Shown here: one piece after another, positions 34,890 through 46,900 of the stretch
Numbering within the stretch: position 1 is the stretch's first letter
How the letters are laid out: every line of letters begins with the position of its first letter
NCBI RefSeq assembly: GCF_004011695.2
Contig: NC_082423.1
Span: 1,178,001-1,242,000, forward strand
Direction of reading: 5' to 3'
Length of the DNA: 64,000 nt
Source: Ascochyta rabiei
Taxonomy: Eukaryota > Ascomycota > Dothideomycetes > Pleosporales > Didymellaceae
Position numbers and translations under genes: made by a program
The notes under the pieces: model-generated
Told to the model about the DNA's origin: nothing
Database searches by the model: none
Seen by the model: only the letters and a program-made list of their open reading frames with translations

Positions 34890-37800
34890 GCTCTATTCAA
34901 GGTGGACATATTTAGCTCTTATTGTACCTCTAGGTCAGCAAGCTTTTACTTAAGTAATTCTATTTAGGTGTTAGCTAGCTTTCTTTGTTTAGTATGTTTC
35001 TCTAGTCCTAGCTACCTTAGAAAGGTTAACTACTTACTTGTAGGCAGAGCCTTTATAAGTCTATTAGCTAACATCTTAGTAGATAGGACATAGGTTACTG
35101 TTATAGCGCCTTTATTTACCTCTTATTGAAGCTAGTAGTTGTAAATATCTACATGTTGTAGTTTAGTTTGTATTTTAGAGACTTCCTTATTAATTAATTA
35201 GATAGTCTAGGTATTATTACTTTAAATCGTAATTGTTAATTATAAGAGGTTTATACTAAGTTCTAATAATAGTTATAAGATAAAGATAACTTCCTTAGCC
35301 ACCTGTGCTAGGGCAAGTAGCTCTGCTTTAGTTGTTAATGTAGTAACTGTGTCTTGTTTATTAGCTCTCTAGGTAATAAGTCCTCTATATAGTTTAATAG
35401 CATATCCTTAGAAGCTCTTCCTATTAAGAGTATTATTAGCAGATAAAAGCATTACTAGCAACTACTAGGTGCTCGCTGCCTCTAAAGGTAAGGGACAGGT
35501 CTTATGTTCCTTATAGGTATAATAGTACTTAATCTGCTGCGTTATAGTGCTGCTGTCTAGGGTTAGTTAGAAACTGTGCTAGCCTAGATGTGGCAAAGGC
35601 AATGTTAGGCCTAGTAGTAACTGCAGTAAAGAGGAGAGATCTAATCTTTCTATAGTATTTGTTAATTTCTAATACTACAGCTTCCTCTTTATTTAGTAGA
35701 AACTTAATACTTAATAGTAGTGTGTTATATTGTATGTCTGTCTTACCTGCTAGGGAGCTAATTTTGTTAATGTATAACGCCTGTAAGAGGAGGATCCTTA
35801 GGTTGTCTTAATCTTAGGTTATCTCTACTCCTAGGAACTATAACAGATTGTTTCTCCCTATAACAGAGTATTTGTTAGTAATATAGCTAAGGGCCTTGTC
35901 TACCTTATGTCTTCTAGTTAGGTAATAAGCTATAATAATATTGTCTATATAAAAGAAGATAGTAACTCTATTCTAAAGGAAGCAGTAGGGTTTATAGGGA
36001 AAAACTGCGAATCTATAGCTTGTTAGAGTAGATGTAAATTCCTTCTACTAGAGGAGTAGAGAGAATTTTAGTCTATATAGTGCCTTATATAGCTGTAGGA
36101 CTATGCCTAGTTTCTAATACCTGCGTAGTATCCTTATATAGACCTCTCTGTTAATTAATATATAAATAAAGGCGTTTATAATATTGAACTGCTTAAGTTC
36201 TAAGTTATATGCTGCTAAAATTGCTATAAGCATTCTTAAGGACCTGCTAGCTAGTGTTGCTGCGTAGGTATCTTTAGAAGCAATGTTTTATTACTTTTAC
36301 CTTAGACTACTAGTCGCGCCTTATATTTAAGTAGGTAGTAGCTTTTATTAAGCTTGTACGTGTTTACCTACATACAGTTAAGTATCTAGTGTCCTGCTGC
36401 CTTAGTCTCTGTTAGGGGTACTTCAGACTATAACTTTATGTTCTAATAGCTGCTAAGTTGTTCTTATTTAGCTTCTTTAAACTATTTATAAAGTAGGTAG
36501 TCCTCTAGGTTTAATTATACTGCTAGCTCTAGTAGGAGTTAGCTTTAATAAGGCTTAAGGCCCTTTATTAGCATTTATTTTAGCCTAGCCTTATTACCAT
36601 TATTGCCCTAGTATGTGCCTATGTATCTGCCCTATATGCTAGCTATAAGTATAGCTTTCTACAGGATAGTTTGTAAACTTCCTTAAGATAGCGCTAGCAT
36701 TAATTCTAACTAATTAGCTGTTAACTAGTGACACCTGCCAACTCCTGATTAGCTGTTACCTCTTACTAACTGGGATAACGGCAGTATGTTTATTAATAGT
36801 GCGACTAGTAGTAGAGTTAGAGGAGCAGTTAGATATATATACCTAGCGTTCTGTCTATAATAGTAGCCTAGTTAATCTTCTGTAGTATTTAAGTGTGTAA
36901 TAGTGTTATCCTTATAGAATAACTAGATTTCAGCCTTATTTTAGGTTAGAGGCAGAAGCTCTACGCTTCTTGTCTATCTTACTATCTCTTTAAGGGTGCT
37001 GTGTATAAGGTTGTCTATTAGGTCCTAAGTCTAGCTACTAAAGACAGTATCCTTATTAAAGATTATATCTCTTGTTCTAATAACTTTTACTAAAGTTAGA
37101 ACCTATACCTAATATATATTTAAGGATTAGTATCCTACTAGGTATCCTACCTATGCTCTTAGGTCTAGTTGCTAGAGTTGTAATTTTCCTTAAAGGGTGT
37201 TACTTATAAGAGTAAAGGCTTTATATCTATATACTTTTAGATATACCTAGTTTAGTTTCCTACTTTATATATATAGGCTAGCTAGTTAAGCTGTATAGGT
37301 AAAGAACACATTATAGGGTATTTTCTAGTTATTTAATAACCTTAGTATTTAGTTGTGTAGGTATACTGCTGCCCTTATAATCTCTAGCTACTTTTTCTAT
37401 AGAAGGTTTATGTCTAATCTTATAGTGCGTGCCTTATCTTTTATTATACCCCCTAAGCGTTTAGCACCTCTGTTCTGTACTTAGGTGTCTAGTGTAGAAG
37501 GCTTAAGCCTAATTAATTATACAGCGTACTATTATAATACTTCTAGTTTTATTATAGTAATTTTACTATTATACTTAATTAGCTTAACCTAGATCTTGTA
37601 TTGCTTTAACAGGAATTCTGTAAAAGTGTCTAGGAAGTAGATAATTATTTTTCCTAGTTAATTATCTTTAAAGTAGAAATCCTAGAGGAAGCTAGATTGC
37701 CTGTTAATAGTAAGTAATTAGCTCTTTTCTTTAGTAAAGCTTCCTTCTTTATATAAGTAGAAGTTAATTGCTATGCGTTCTCTTAGTCCTTTATTGCTTA

Positions 37801-39824
37801 TTAGCAGTGTTTAACTAATTTACCTCTTAGTCTTAGCCTGTCTGTAAGCATTATATTAGACTATAGTAATACCCCTTACTCTTACCCCCTAAGATTGTTA
37901 GATAAGGTGTTTAATAGTAGCAGCTCTAGGGTGCCTTATTCGCTTGTGCTATAGCATAGTAGTAGCAGTCTTAGGTATTTAGCTTTATGTTAATTGTATT
38001 GCAAACGCTGTCTGTAGCTGTTCCCTAAGTACTTATTATCTATGTTGTTTATCTAAGGATGTAATAGCTGTGTTGTCTACTTATCTAAGCTAAGTTAGAT
38101 CTCCTTTTATGTCCTACTAGATGCCCTGTTAACGTAGTTGTTAGAATAAGACAAGGTTGCAAAGTATGTCTAGGCACTATGCTACGTTGTATAGTTTAAG
38201 AGTAGTTAGTTAGCTTATATTTAATAGATAGAGTTAGATAGTGCTATATCCCTATATCTATACCTAGGAGTTTCTTACCTATAGGTAGTTGTTTAATATA
38301 GGTAGAGTAAAGTCTTATATCTAGTCCTTGTTATTTATAATATAGATTGTTAATCCTAAGTTAAGGATAAAGAAGTTCCTAAGAGGGTAGCTTAGTAGAT
38401 CTATATTATATAATTTTTTAACTAGACTTATATTATTTATTAATATCTTCTATCTCTATAGTTATTTTAGAGGTGCCTCTAGTGTTTAGGATGTCTTAAT
38501 AGCTAGTGTCTTAGTATAAGTTTATTTTGCAGATCTAACCTAATCTTAAAGGTTAGTATTTTGTTCTATCCTAAATTATACTATCTTAGCAATTCTATTA
38601 TATAGGGTAAACTCTCTTAGTGCTTTATCTTTGTAGATGTAGTAGTAATCTTCTAGTCTATAGCGTTGTCTACAAGCAGGGAATTTTGCTCCTCTAGCTG
38701 CTGCTCTATCCCCTCTTAGGGACTGCTTAGATGTAGTTATTTAACTAATATTCTATTTTTACCAATGTCTTCCCTAACTCCCCTATGTAGTAGAAGTAGA
38801 TAATACGTCTTTAATAACATAAGAGGCGTCCCTATTAGTGTCTAAAGTAGATTTACTACTAGTAGTAAGAGTTAAGTTATTTTCTGCAGTAAAGGCGCCC
38901 CTTTACTATCTACTCTTTAGGTAGTACTTGCTTATATACTCTTAGAATTGTTTTATTATTTCTGTCTAAAGTAGATTTACTACTAGTAGTAAGAGTTAAG
39001 TTATTTTCTGTAGTAAAGGCGCCCCTTTACTATCTACTCTTTAGGTAGTACTTGCTTATATACTCTTAGAATTGTTTTATTATTTCTTTATAAGTTATGT
39101 TTTGTTCTTGTCTGCTATAATCCTAAAATATTGTTACCTAGGTTAGCGCTATTTTTATTACTATATCTAAGAAGTTATAGATAGTGTCTTATATATTGTA
39201 TATTTTAGTAATACCCTTAGTTTTAGTGTTAGTTATAGTATAATTATACTTAAGGAGCTAGATATTCTAGCTCCTAGGTTGTCTTATTAGCTTAAGGGCT
39301 GCTAGGTATTAGTAGCGTGCGCGTAATTGTTCTTCTTTAGCATTAATACTAATAGTGTGTTTAAGTCTAATAAGTTATATTAAAATTAATTTACCTAGTT
39401 AGTAGTAGTTCTTTATAAGGTAAGGTAATACTAAGCTTTAGATAAGTATTACTACCTTGTCTAGGTTAGCTTATTTCTTATAGTAGTCTCTATCCGCTAT
39501 CTTATAGGATTTAAGGCAGCTTTTCTAATAGTTATTGTCTTCCTTCTATGCCTTTAGGCTGTTAGCTAGTAGTTTAGATAGAATTTCTAGAAGCTTAGGG
39601 TTTCCTTGTTTATTATTGCTAAGGGCTAGCCTCCTCTTATAGTTAGTAATGTTTAGAGTGCTAGTTACTTGTAGTTTAGTCTTTAGAGGGATAGTCTAAT
39701 TTAGGTCTATCTTCTCCTATACGTCTAGAGAGGCGTAGTAGGTCTATAGTTAATACAGCTAAGGTATGTAGGTTATGTAATCTATAAGAATTATTATTAA
39801 ATCACGCATTGTTAATAGCGACAT
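34890..39824 (-). pseudogene. Copia-1 gag-pol polyprotein (dead)
   Basis: Minus strand from ATG 39824 (MSLLTMRDL). Gag runs to about 38,800 and contains the 124-bp tandem duplication (38840-39087), which shifts the frame. Integrase about 38,400-37,100. RT about 36,700-35,800 with the catalytic box YIDN (family YVDD; mutated codon AAT at 35940-35942). RNase H about 35,520-35,280 with GYAIKLYRGL and AELLALA motifs. Many TAG/TAA stops occur. The order with integrase before RT is diagnostic for copia. Confidence 0.82.
38840..39087. repeat. 124-bp tandem duplication within Copia-1 gag
   Basis: Two adjacent 124-bp units (38840-38963 and 38964-39087) appear to differ at one base only, ctgcag versus ctgtag, a CpA-to-TpA difference. 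124 is not divisible by three, so it also breaks the frame. Confidence 0.95.
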
Positions 39825-39864
39825 ATTAAAAGAGTATTTTAGTAGTGTTAGTAAGACCATTAAT

Positions 39865-40018
39865 TGTTATATAATATGCCTAATATGCAAAGATAATAAT
39901 AAAGGTAATTAATTAATAATTATCTGTCTTAATGGCTAATTTTATGTGTGTATGCCGCTAGCCCCTAAGTTAGCTAAGGTTAACCCCAACTTGGGGTAGC
40001 AAGGTCGGTTATCTGACA
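39865..40018 (-). repeat. 5' LTR of Copia-1
   Basis: 154 bp, paired with 34718-34871. The right end TATCTGACA is followed by the duplicated agggc. Confidence 0.9.
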
Positions 40019-41340
40019 AGGGCACACAAATCTAACCTAACAGGCTATCTAGGTGCTAACGCCACTTTCTACATTATTAGACGTAACTTCTACTAGAAGG
40101 GGATGTTACAGAACGTCTAGCGTTATATCTGTAACTGCTACTGTTTTAGCGCGTATGTGTTACAGCGCTAACAGTAGGGCTTACTTTAGCTATTGCCTAT
40201 TACTTACTATTTTTAGTCCTAGATCTTAATAGACTTTATAGTTAATCTCTCTTAGGCTAATAAGAACACACTAAGCTATCTCTTAGTTATTATAGATTGT
40301 CTCTCTAAGCATATGCAGCTAGAAGCGATAACTTCTATAGCTGTATAAATATTACGCTAAGGTCTTCTATAATATATAGTGGTAGTTTTATAGCTTTTCT
40401 AGTGCTATAATTACAGACTGCAGCTTAGACTAGCTAGGATATTTTTGGACAACGCTGTGTAGCCTTATAGGGGTGGACTAGCTACTCTCTACAGCCTATT
40501 ACCCCTAGACAGACAGAGGGACAGAGCGCGCTAACTAAGAGGTGTAGGCAGTCCTATAGGTTATAGTTAACTTTAAACAGGATAACTAGCCTAACTATCT
40601 TCTAGCCTGCTAACTAGCACCTAATAATCGCAACTCTTTAGTTACTAGGGTTAGTCCTAACCTGCTTCTCTATAGTTATAATATAGACCTCCTACAGACA
40701 ACAGTGCTACTAACTATTAGCTAGAACACAGTACAGGGACAGGTAGTCTATTTTCTAGACGACCTTTAGTAAGGTATAGAGCTTACCTAGGTAGCTATAG
40801 TATAGGTATAACAATATACCTAGGATACAACAGACTATAGCTATAGGCCTATAGAGTAGTACTATATAGAAGATAAGGTATTGTTTTTCCTCTATAATAG
40901 AAAAACTAATAGGCTAAGTTAGAAGCTTAACTAGTTATAAGCCTAGTATATAGTAGTCGCAGTTCCTACCCCTCTAATAGTTACTCTAGATTTACTATGT
41001 AACCTCTATAAGACAGTGCATGTAGACGTACTAGAACGTGCAGCTTCTAACCTGTTACTAACACAGCGCCTGCAGGAAAGTAGACCAGGCCTACTAGTTG
41101 TCCTAGAGTAGGACAACCTAACCCTGGCTAAATAGGAGGTAGAGGCTATCCTAAAAGAGAAGAGGGCTTGCAGGTAGAACAAGTTACAGGTTCTAGTTAA
41201 ATAGAAGGGATACATAAAGCTAACGTAGGAACTGCTAGAAGCATTACAGGATATAAAGGCCTAGAAGGCCTTTACAGCATTGCATATAGCACGCAAGAAG
41301 TAGAGGTAGAAATAGAGAAACTTTTATTATTTATAATAAC
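40019..41340 (+). pseudogene. Gypsy-B pol copy 2, integrase and chromodomain
   Basis: Continues the pol interrupted at 34,717. The HHCC zinc domain is at about 40,040-40,150 (F..RRNFY, YICNCYCF). The integrase core starts LIDFIVNL near 40,230, with a DCLSKHMQLEA block. A chromodomain lies at about 41,145-41,290 (EVEAILKEKRA, LVK-x-KGYIK, ELLEALQDIKALEAF). Its former Trp codons are TAG. The minus-strand open frame at 41006-41215 is a shadow. Confidence 0.82.
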
Positions 41341-43290
41341 CCTTATAGGGTCCTATTAGGAGATACTGCGTAGGGCATAAGGCCTAGCGCAGGAGAGCTT
41401 AGGGACCTTACAGCAATAGCACGCTGCCGCCTCCTGCTCTACACTACTAGACAACTAGCAGCAAGCCTTAAGACTTAAAAAAGATAGAGTTGTTAACAGA
41501 TAGGGAATAATAGGCAGCAGTAGCTGTATTCTAGGCCTAGTTTTACGTAATGTAGCAGTAGTATTTAACCTTGTAGTTATTGTTGTTATCTACCTTATCT
41601 ACCTTAATAGTGCTGCTACGCGTTAGCTATAATATCTCCTTAAAGTTATAGTAGGGCGTGTGCAGCTGTATAAGGGAAGGTAAGCAGTAATAGTAGGTAA
41701 ATAAGCGCAGCTCTATAAGAGAGGGAAAGTAGTAATAGTATAGGGGTATAGGTAACTCTATAAGAAAGGGAGAGCAGTAACAGTATAAGGGCGTAGGTAA
41801 CTCTATAGGGGAGGGAGAGCAGTAACAGCAGGGAGGTAAGCAGAGCTAACAGACAGACAAGCAGCGCTTATTAGAGGAGTTAGAGCAGTAGTAGTAGGAT
41901 AAGCAGAACAGCAGAGTGTACTCTAGGCGGCAGTAGAGTATAGTAAGCAGGCGCTTAACTTAGTTAATAGCATCCTTTAGATTAAGTTAGCTGCACTCCT
42001 AATATAGTTAGAAAAACTTATAGTAGTGTAGGCCTAGACTGCCACTATCTAGTTTATGCGCTTAGTTTAGGACTAGAAGGCTAACCCTACAGCAGCTATA
42101 AACTGTTAGAAATAGGAATTAAGCTAGTTACTGCTATAACGCCTAGACAACAGCGTAGTAGGTAGGGTAACCTAGGCACTAGGCTTTATAGGGGCACAGG
42201 CAGCGTAAGAGGTAGTTAGCCGCTTTGCTAGCGTACGGTTAGCTAGGGCTAGGTTAAGGGTAGCCTTATACACCTGCTAGTGCTTATAGTAGGTACCTAA
42301 TAAGACTATTATATTAGAAAGGAAGACCTATAGGGGCGCTAAAGGGGTAACTTATAGTAGAAGACAGGCTAACGCCCCTAGTTAGCCTTGTTACTACCTA
42401 CACCCTAGGTGCTAGGCGTCTTAATATAGGCGTTACTAGCGCGCACTAATACCTTAGCTGCTGTTAGTTAGGAATATAGGGCTAGGACAGAGACATATAC
42501 TTAGATGTACTACTTAAAGTTACACTAGGTACAGCAGAGCTTAGTGTTTATAGTAAAGAGGTTGTTATTATACACCTAAGTGCGCTTACGCTTAGCGTAG
42601 GTACAGTATGTTTTTCTAGCGCTAGGAATAGAGTTAGCTGCAGAAGGTTAGCAGGCAAGTAGGCCTATAATAGAAGCAGGACACGTATAGAACTAACTAG
42701 TAAGAATAGTAAGAAGGCGGCATAGGTAGTATAGGACAGCGCTAGTAGAGATAGAGACTAGGTCCTTGTTATCTAAATTACCCTTAACCTTATAGTTACC
42801 TATACAACAGTAGCAAGCTTTCTACATATATAGTTAGGCCCTATAACTAAATTAGAAACTATAAAAAAAAATACTAGAGGAACGTTGTAGGTAGAGGGGA
42901 GGGACTGTAGCAGACTACAACCGCCCCCTCTAGGGGGACTACTAGCTCCTTAGCTAGTAGCCTAGTAGCTATAACTAAAGGCAACAAAGACATAGTAGGT
43001 AGAGCGTAGGCATAATACAAAAAAATAGGGTAGATATAATACAGGTAGGTTAGGTAGGATCGTAGAGTAGTATAGTAGCTAACTTAGGTAGGTGCGCTAG
43101 GTAAAATAAAAACAACCTAGGTGTGCGCAGGGACTACCCTAGGTAAACTACAGACTAGACTAGTAGCTAACCTACTAAGAGGCGGACCCTTACACAACTA
43201 CAACTAGCTCTAGGGTTTACCTACTACTATCGTCCCTCTAGTCTACGCAAAACGCGGAAAGGACCTAGTAAAATACATTTAGCTAGGGAG
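41341..43290 (-). pseudogene. Gypsy-B antisense reading frame downstream of pol (copy 2)
   Basis: Counterpart of 7480-9190. On the minus strand, near 42,620-42,510, the frame gives KTYCTYAKRKRT, a stop, then YNNNLFTINTKLCCT and CNFK. The 12 residues YNNNLFTINTKL are identical in both copies, while flanking sequence has drifted. Combined with copy 1 the consensus has Cys pairs like a small zinc ribbon. No homologous family is recognised. The sense strand of this stretch shows no pol domain. Confidence 0.45.
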
Positions 43291-43308
43291 AGATAGGGAA
43301 AGGAGGTA

Positions 43309-43463
43309 TGTTATAGGCTTAGACCTTATCTAAGCCTTAAGTAAGACAGGGTGGTCACGTGCCCTACAGACATATTAGAAGGACACGCAACGTGTTACCT
43401 CCTTAAGAGATACAATACTATATTAACCCTTATTGCATCCTACCCTAAGGCCAGTCCATAACA
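43309..43463 (+). repeat. 3' LTR of Gypsy-B copy 2
   Basis: 155 bp, TGTTATAGGC...CCATAACA. It is preceded by the purine tract gggaaaggaggta and followed by the duplicated gtcct. Confidence 0.9.
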
Positions 43464-43728
43464 GTCCTTAATAAAGCGTTAGCAAAAGTTAACAAATCCT
43501 AAGAATTCCTAGATCTGTTTAACTGTTTTTAGCGTCTGCTAGGTCTTAACTACTTCTACCTTTGTTAGACTAATCTTAACTCTGTGTTATCCTTCAATGT
43601 ACCCCAGAAATTTAACTTCCTTCTTATGCTATTTATACTTCTTAGGTTCAAGCTGTAGGTCTACCTACTTTAGGCATTCTAGCACTTCTGTAACGTGTTG
43701 TTTATGCTCCTCTAGTGTCTTTAAAAAC
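43464..43728 (-). pseudogene. Gypsy-A pol copy 2, RT fragment
   Basis: Inverse complement of about 4,690-4,945 in copy 1 (the RT C-terminal part with the KPKKY...FLGY-like region). It joins the RNase H segment that ends at 30,938 and is cut at 43,728 by Copia-2. The YLDD box itself is lost. Confidence 0.8.
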
Positions 43729-43896
43729 TGTTAAATGAAAGGTATTAGAGAAATGGGTTAGGCGATATACCTGCTAAGAAACCGTGCAGGGGCCCCTACT
43801 AGAACCTAGATAAGACAAAAATCACCATTACGTAGAACAACAACAGAACATTAATACAATATTATTAACTTATTACTATTACTATCTAATCTAACA
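43729..43896 (+). repeat. 5' LTR of Copia-2
   Basis: 168 bp, paired with 48838-49005. A third copy is at 27129-27296 on the opposite strand. Confidence 0.9.
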
Positions 43897-43959
43897 ATTA
43901 AGAGTCTTACTACTGCTATAATAAGCGATAATAACAAGCAAAATAGCAACTAGCCAAAG

Positions 43960-46900
43960 CTAGAGGGACGCAACAGTCATTCTTACTAACTTAAGCAACT
44001 AGGTCTCCTAGTACTGCTAATATGAAATTAAGTGCCAATTACAAGATATATAGCTGCTAGTAGATCTTAAAGGGGTGTAACTCTAACGCATACAACTAAA
44101 GGCTCTACTACCTTTAGAAATTACGTAATATAAACTAGTAATAAGTATAAGCAACACCTTAACTATATTATTACAGAATATCTAAGCAGGTTAAACTAGA
44201 GCTTATAGAATAACACACAAAGTAATAGATATATTAATAACGACTCTATAAACACCTATAATCCTAATACAGGTATTAGACCTCTTAGAAAAAGGATAAG
44301 AGGTATATAAAGAAGATTATAAAGACTATAAGCTTTACCTTAAGTTATATAAGATACTTAAGAAAGACTATTAAGATAAGAAAAGCAAAATATTAAGAAC
44401 TATTAAGCATATTCTTACAACAGTAACACTATATCTGCACCTAAGCTACTGCGCAGAAAATAGAACGCTGCGCAAATAGACAACTACCCTCTAAGACACT
44501 ATTAGAGTAGACGTAGACAAAGAACAGGCGTAAGTATAAGAAAGATACTACACTACACTTAGACTAATGCAAATAACTGCAAATTAGGAGATATAGCTAG
44601 GTATTTAAAATTAGGTAGTAACTTAAGCTAAGACCCTTAAGGTGGCTAAGGTTATATAAACACAAGCTGTTATTAATAATCTTAAAGGCTCTGTATCTAA
44701 GATAGCATTAACCTAGACTACAGCGTTCTAAGGGCTAGGATATAATAAGAAAGCTATAAACAGAAAAAGAATAATAAAACTCTTCTATAATTATATAAGC
44801 CTTTAATATCTACTAAGAGGGAAGCCTAAGAGCACCTTTACATTAGGAGAGGCATTATACGCAGTAAGTAGTAAATCTAACTTAAACCTATAAAGGAACG
44901 CCTTTAGTAGAGAACTAAGAGCGCTATCTAACAACTATTATTAAGGCTAGGGAAACCCTAGGCAAAACAAAAGAAAGATAGATAGCTAAAGTGCTAGAAC
45001 CAAGCAGTTTCTAGAGAGGAATATAGTAAGAGCTAAAGACATATGTCCTACCTGTAAACAGCGTTACAATATATCTAACTGCTACTACATAAATACAGCT
45101 AAGGCACCTAAGTAGTTTAAGCTAAATAGAGGCATTGTAAAACTGGTACAGTACAAGCCTAAACATAATAGTAACTTACAAAAGAGAATACAGGCAATGT
45201 CTTAAGGGACTAAGCAACTGCAAATAACAACAATAAACTCTTACTTAATCATTCCACACATTAAGACTTCTTAAACACCAGACAAGATTATTAAATAACT
45301 AGATAGATAAGAAATTGCTTAGGTTAATAAAGGTAGTATAAAAGCAGCATGTAGCGCAAGCAATTAAGGATATCTATTAAAGGAGGTATTTCTCTAAGAT
45401 TCTAGCTTAACTACGCATATCTGTAATAACCTCTTAAGACTTAGAAACGTACGCTAGCTAGCAATAGGAGATTATATCTAGACTAGGAACTCTAAGGTCT
45501 AGATATAAGGATATAGTACTGTAAATATGTTTACAGAGGAATCTTAAGGCAAATAAGTACTATGCTTAGACAATGTTGCGTAGTGCCTAGATTTCCTCTG
45601 CAACCTAGTATTATTTAGGCTACTCTAAAGACAGGGAATATAGTAGGATAACTAAGAATATCGAGCAACGCTATGTTAAAGAAACAGCAATATTATAGCT
45701 ATCCTAATAGAAAGCTTTAGATAGTAGGTTATTAAATAACTAAATATAGCTAGAGCAGCACTCTATATGCATTTAAATTGCAATAGAAAATTACTACAGA
45801 GAGTAACAGGCATAATAAGGTATAAGAGGCTTAGATATCTAGGACTATCTGCAATTAAGCACATTATATATTAATCTAAGGGGGTTAAGATTAAAGGTAT
45901 TATAACAGTATAATGTAACGTATATAGATAATTAAAGTTAAAGCGTTAAATATAAAGAACCCTATAATTAAATAATTAAGGCCTAGGTAAACAAATAGGT
46001 ATAGACTTCTATAAATATAAAGTAGGAAGCTTTAATAAGGAAAAGAGTTAAATACTTATTACCTGCTAACACTCTTAGTGCGTGTGGGACTTCTACTTAA
46101 AGGACAACAGGCCTGCAAGATCTATTATCTGTCTACTTAGGATCTTTATCTAGTTCTTAAAGAAACAGTTTAACATTACAGTTAAGGTAATTAAGATTAA
46201 TAATAAAATTGTTATAGTTAAACAAGGAGTTAAGAGATAGTGCACGTCCCTCTTAATATAAATTAAGCCTTCTGCTCTAGACATACAAGCTTAGAATAGA
46301 AGAGCTAAATGCTTAGGGGGTGTAATAAAAGAGAAGGCACACACAATTTAACTAGACGTAAATCTACTATAGGAACTCTGGCTAGAAATTACTAAAGCAG
46401 CAGTATACCTATACAATTAAACGCTAAATTATCTAATAAAGTTAAGATTACTATGCAAAATATTCTTTACGCATATAGCTGCTATAAATAGCATAGTTAC
46501 TAGACCTTAAAAACTAAACTAGGCTTACTTAAGAGTATACAGATGCAAAGCATTTGCTATAACTAATAACACCTATTAAGGAAAATTAAGGCTATAAAGA
46601 CTAGACCTAAAGGTATAGTTTAGATACTTAGTAGGATATTAGTCCACCAACATATACCAAAAATAGGTCCTATTGATAGCTAAAGTAATTAGCCCCTGTA
46701 ATGTGGTGTTTAGAAAAGAAACAATATTTAACTGTAAAATAGAGGATATTATAGATAACCTTATATATAACACGTTAGAAGAGATTATAACTTAGATGAG
46801 TATAGTTTAACTCCTAGCTATATAGAGCTATATACCTAATACTAGAACATTCTATAAGAATAAGACAGTATAGGAGAACACTCTATATACTAAACAACCC

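Larger units (their letters stand above)
34718..40018 (-). mobile_element. Copia-1, Ty1/copia retrotransposon inside Gypsy-B integrase
   Basis: The LTRs at 34718-34871 and 39865-40018 (about 154 bp) begin TGTTA and end AACA/GACA. An exact 5-bp duplication, agggc, lies at 34713-34717 and 40019-40023. A polypurine tract (34872-34885, pyrimidine on +) beside the left LTR shows that the element reads on the minus strand. One polyprotein in copia order (gag, integrase, RT, RNase H) fills the interior. Confidence 0.92.
30939..43463 (+). mobile_element. Gypsy-B copy 2, full-length chromovirus with nested Copia-1
   Basis: Identical-size 155-bp LTRs lie at 30939-31093 and 43309-43463, in direct orientation. 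An exact 5-bp duplication, gtcct, flanks the element at 30934-30938 and 43464-43468, inside the RNase H/RT region of Gypsy-A copy 2. The polypurine tract lies at 43291-43308. Without Copia-1 (34718-40018) and one target copy the element is about 7.2 kb. It carries gag, protease, RT, RNase H, integrase and chromodomain on the + strand and a putative antisense frame near the 3' end. Confidence 0.92.

Noticed and set aside
38840..39087. Paired LTRs of a small element
   Set aside because: The two 124-bp units are directly adjacent, with no interior and no target duplication; a tandem duplication explains them.
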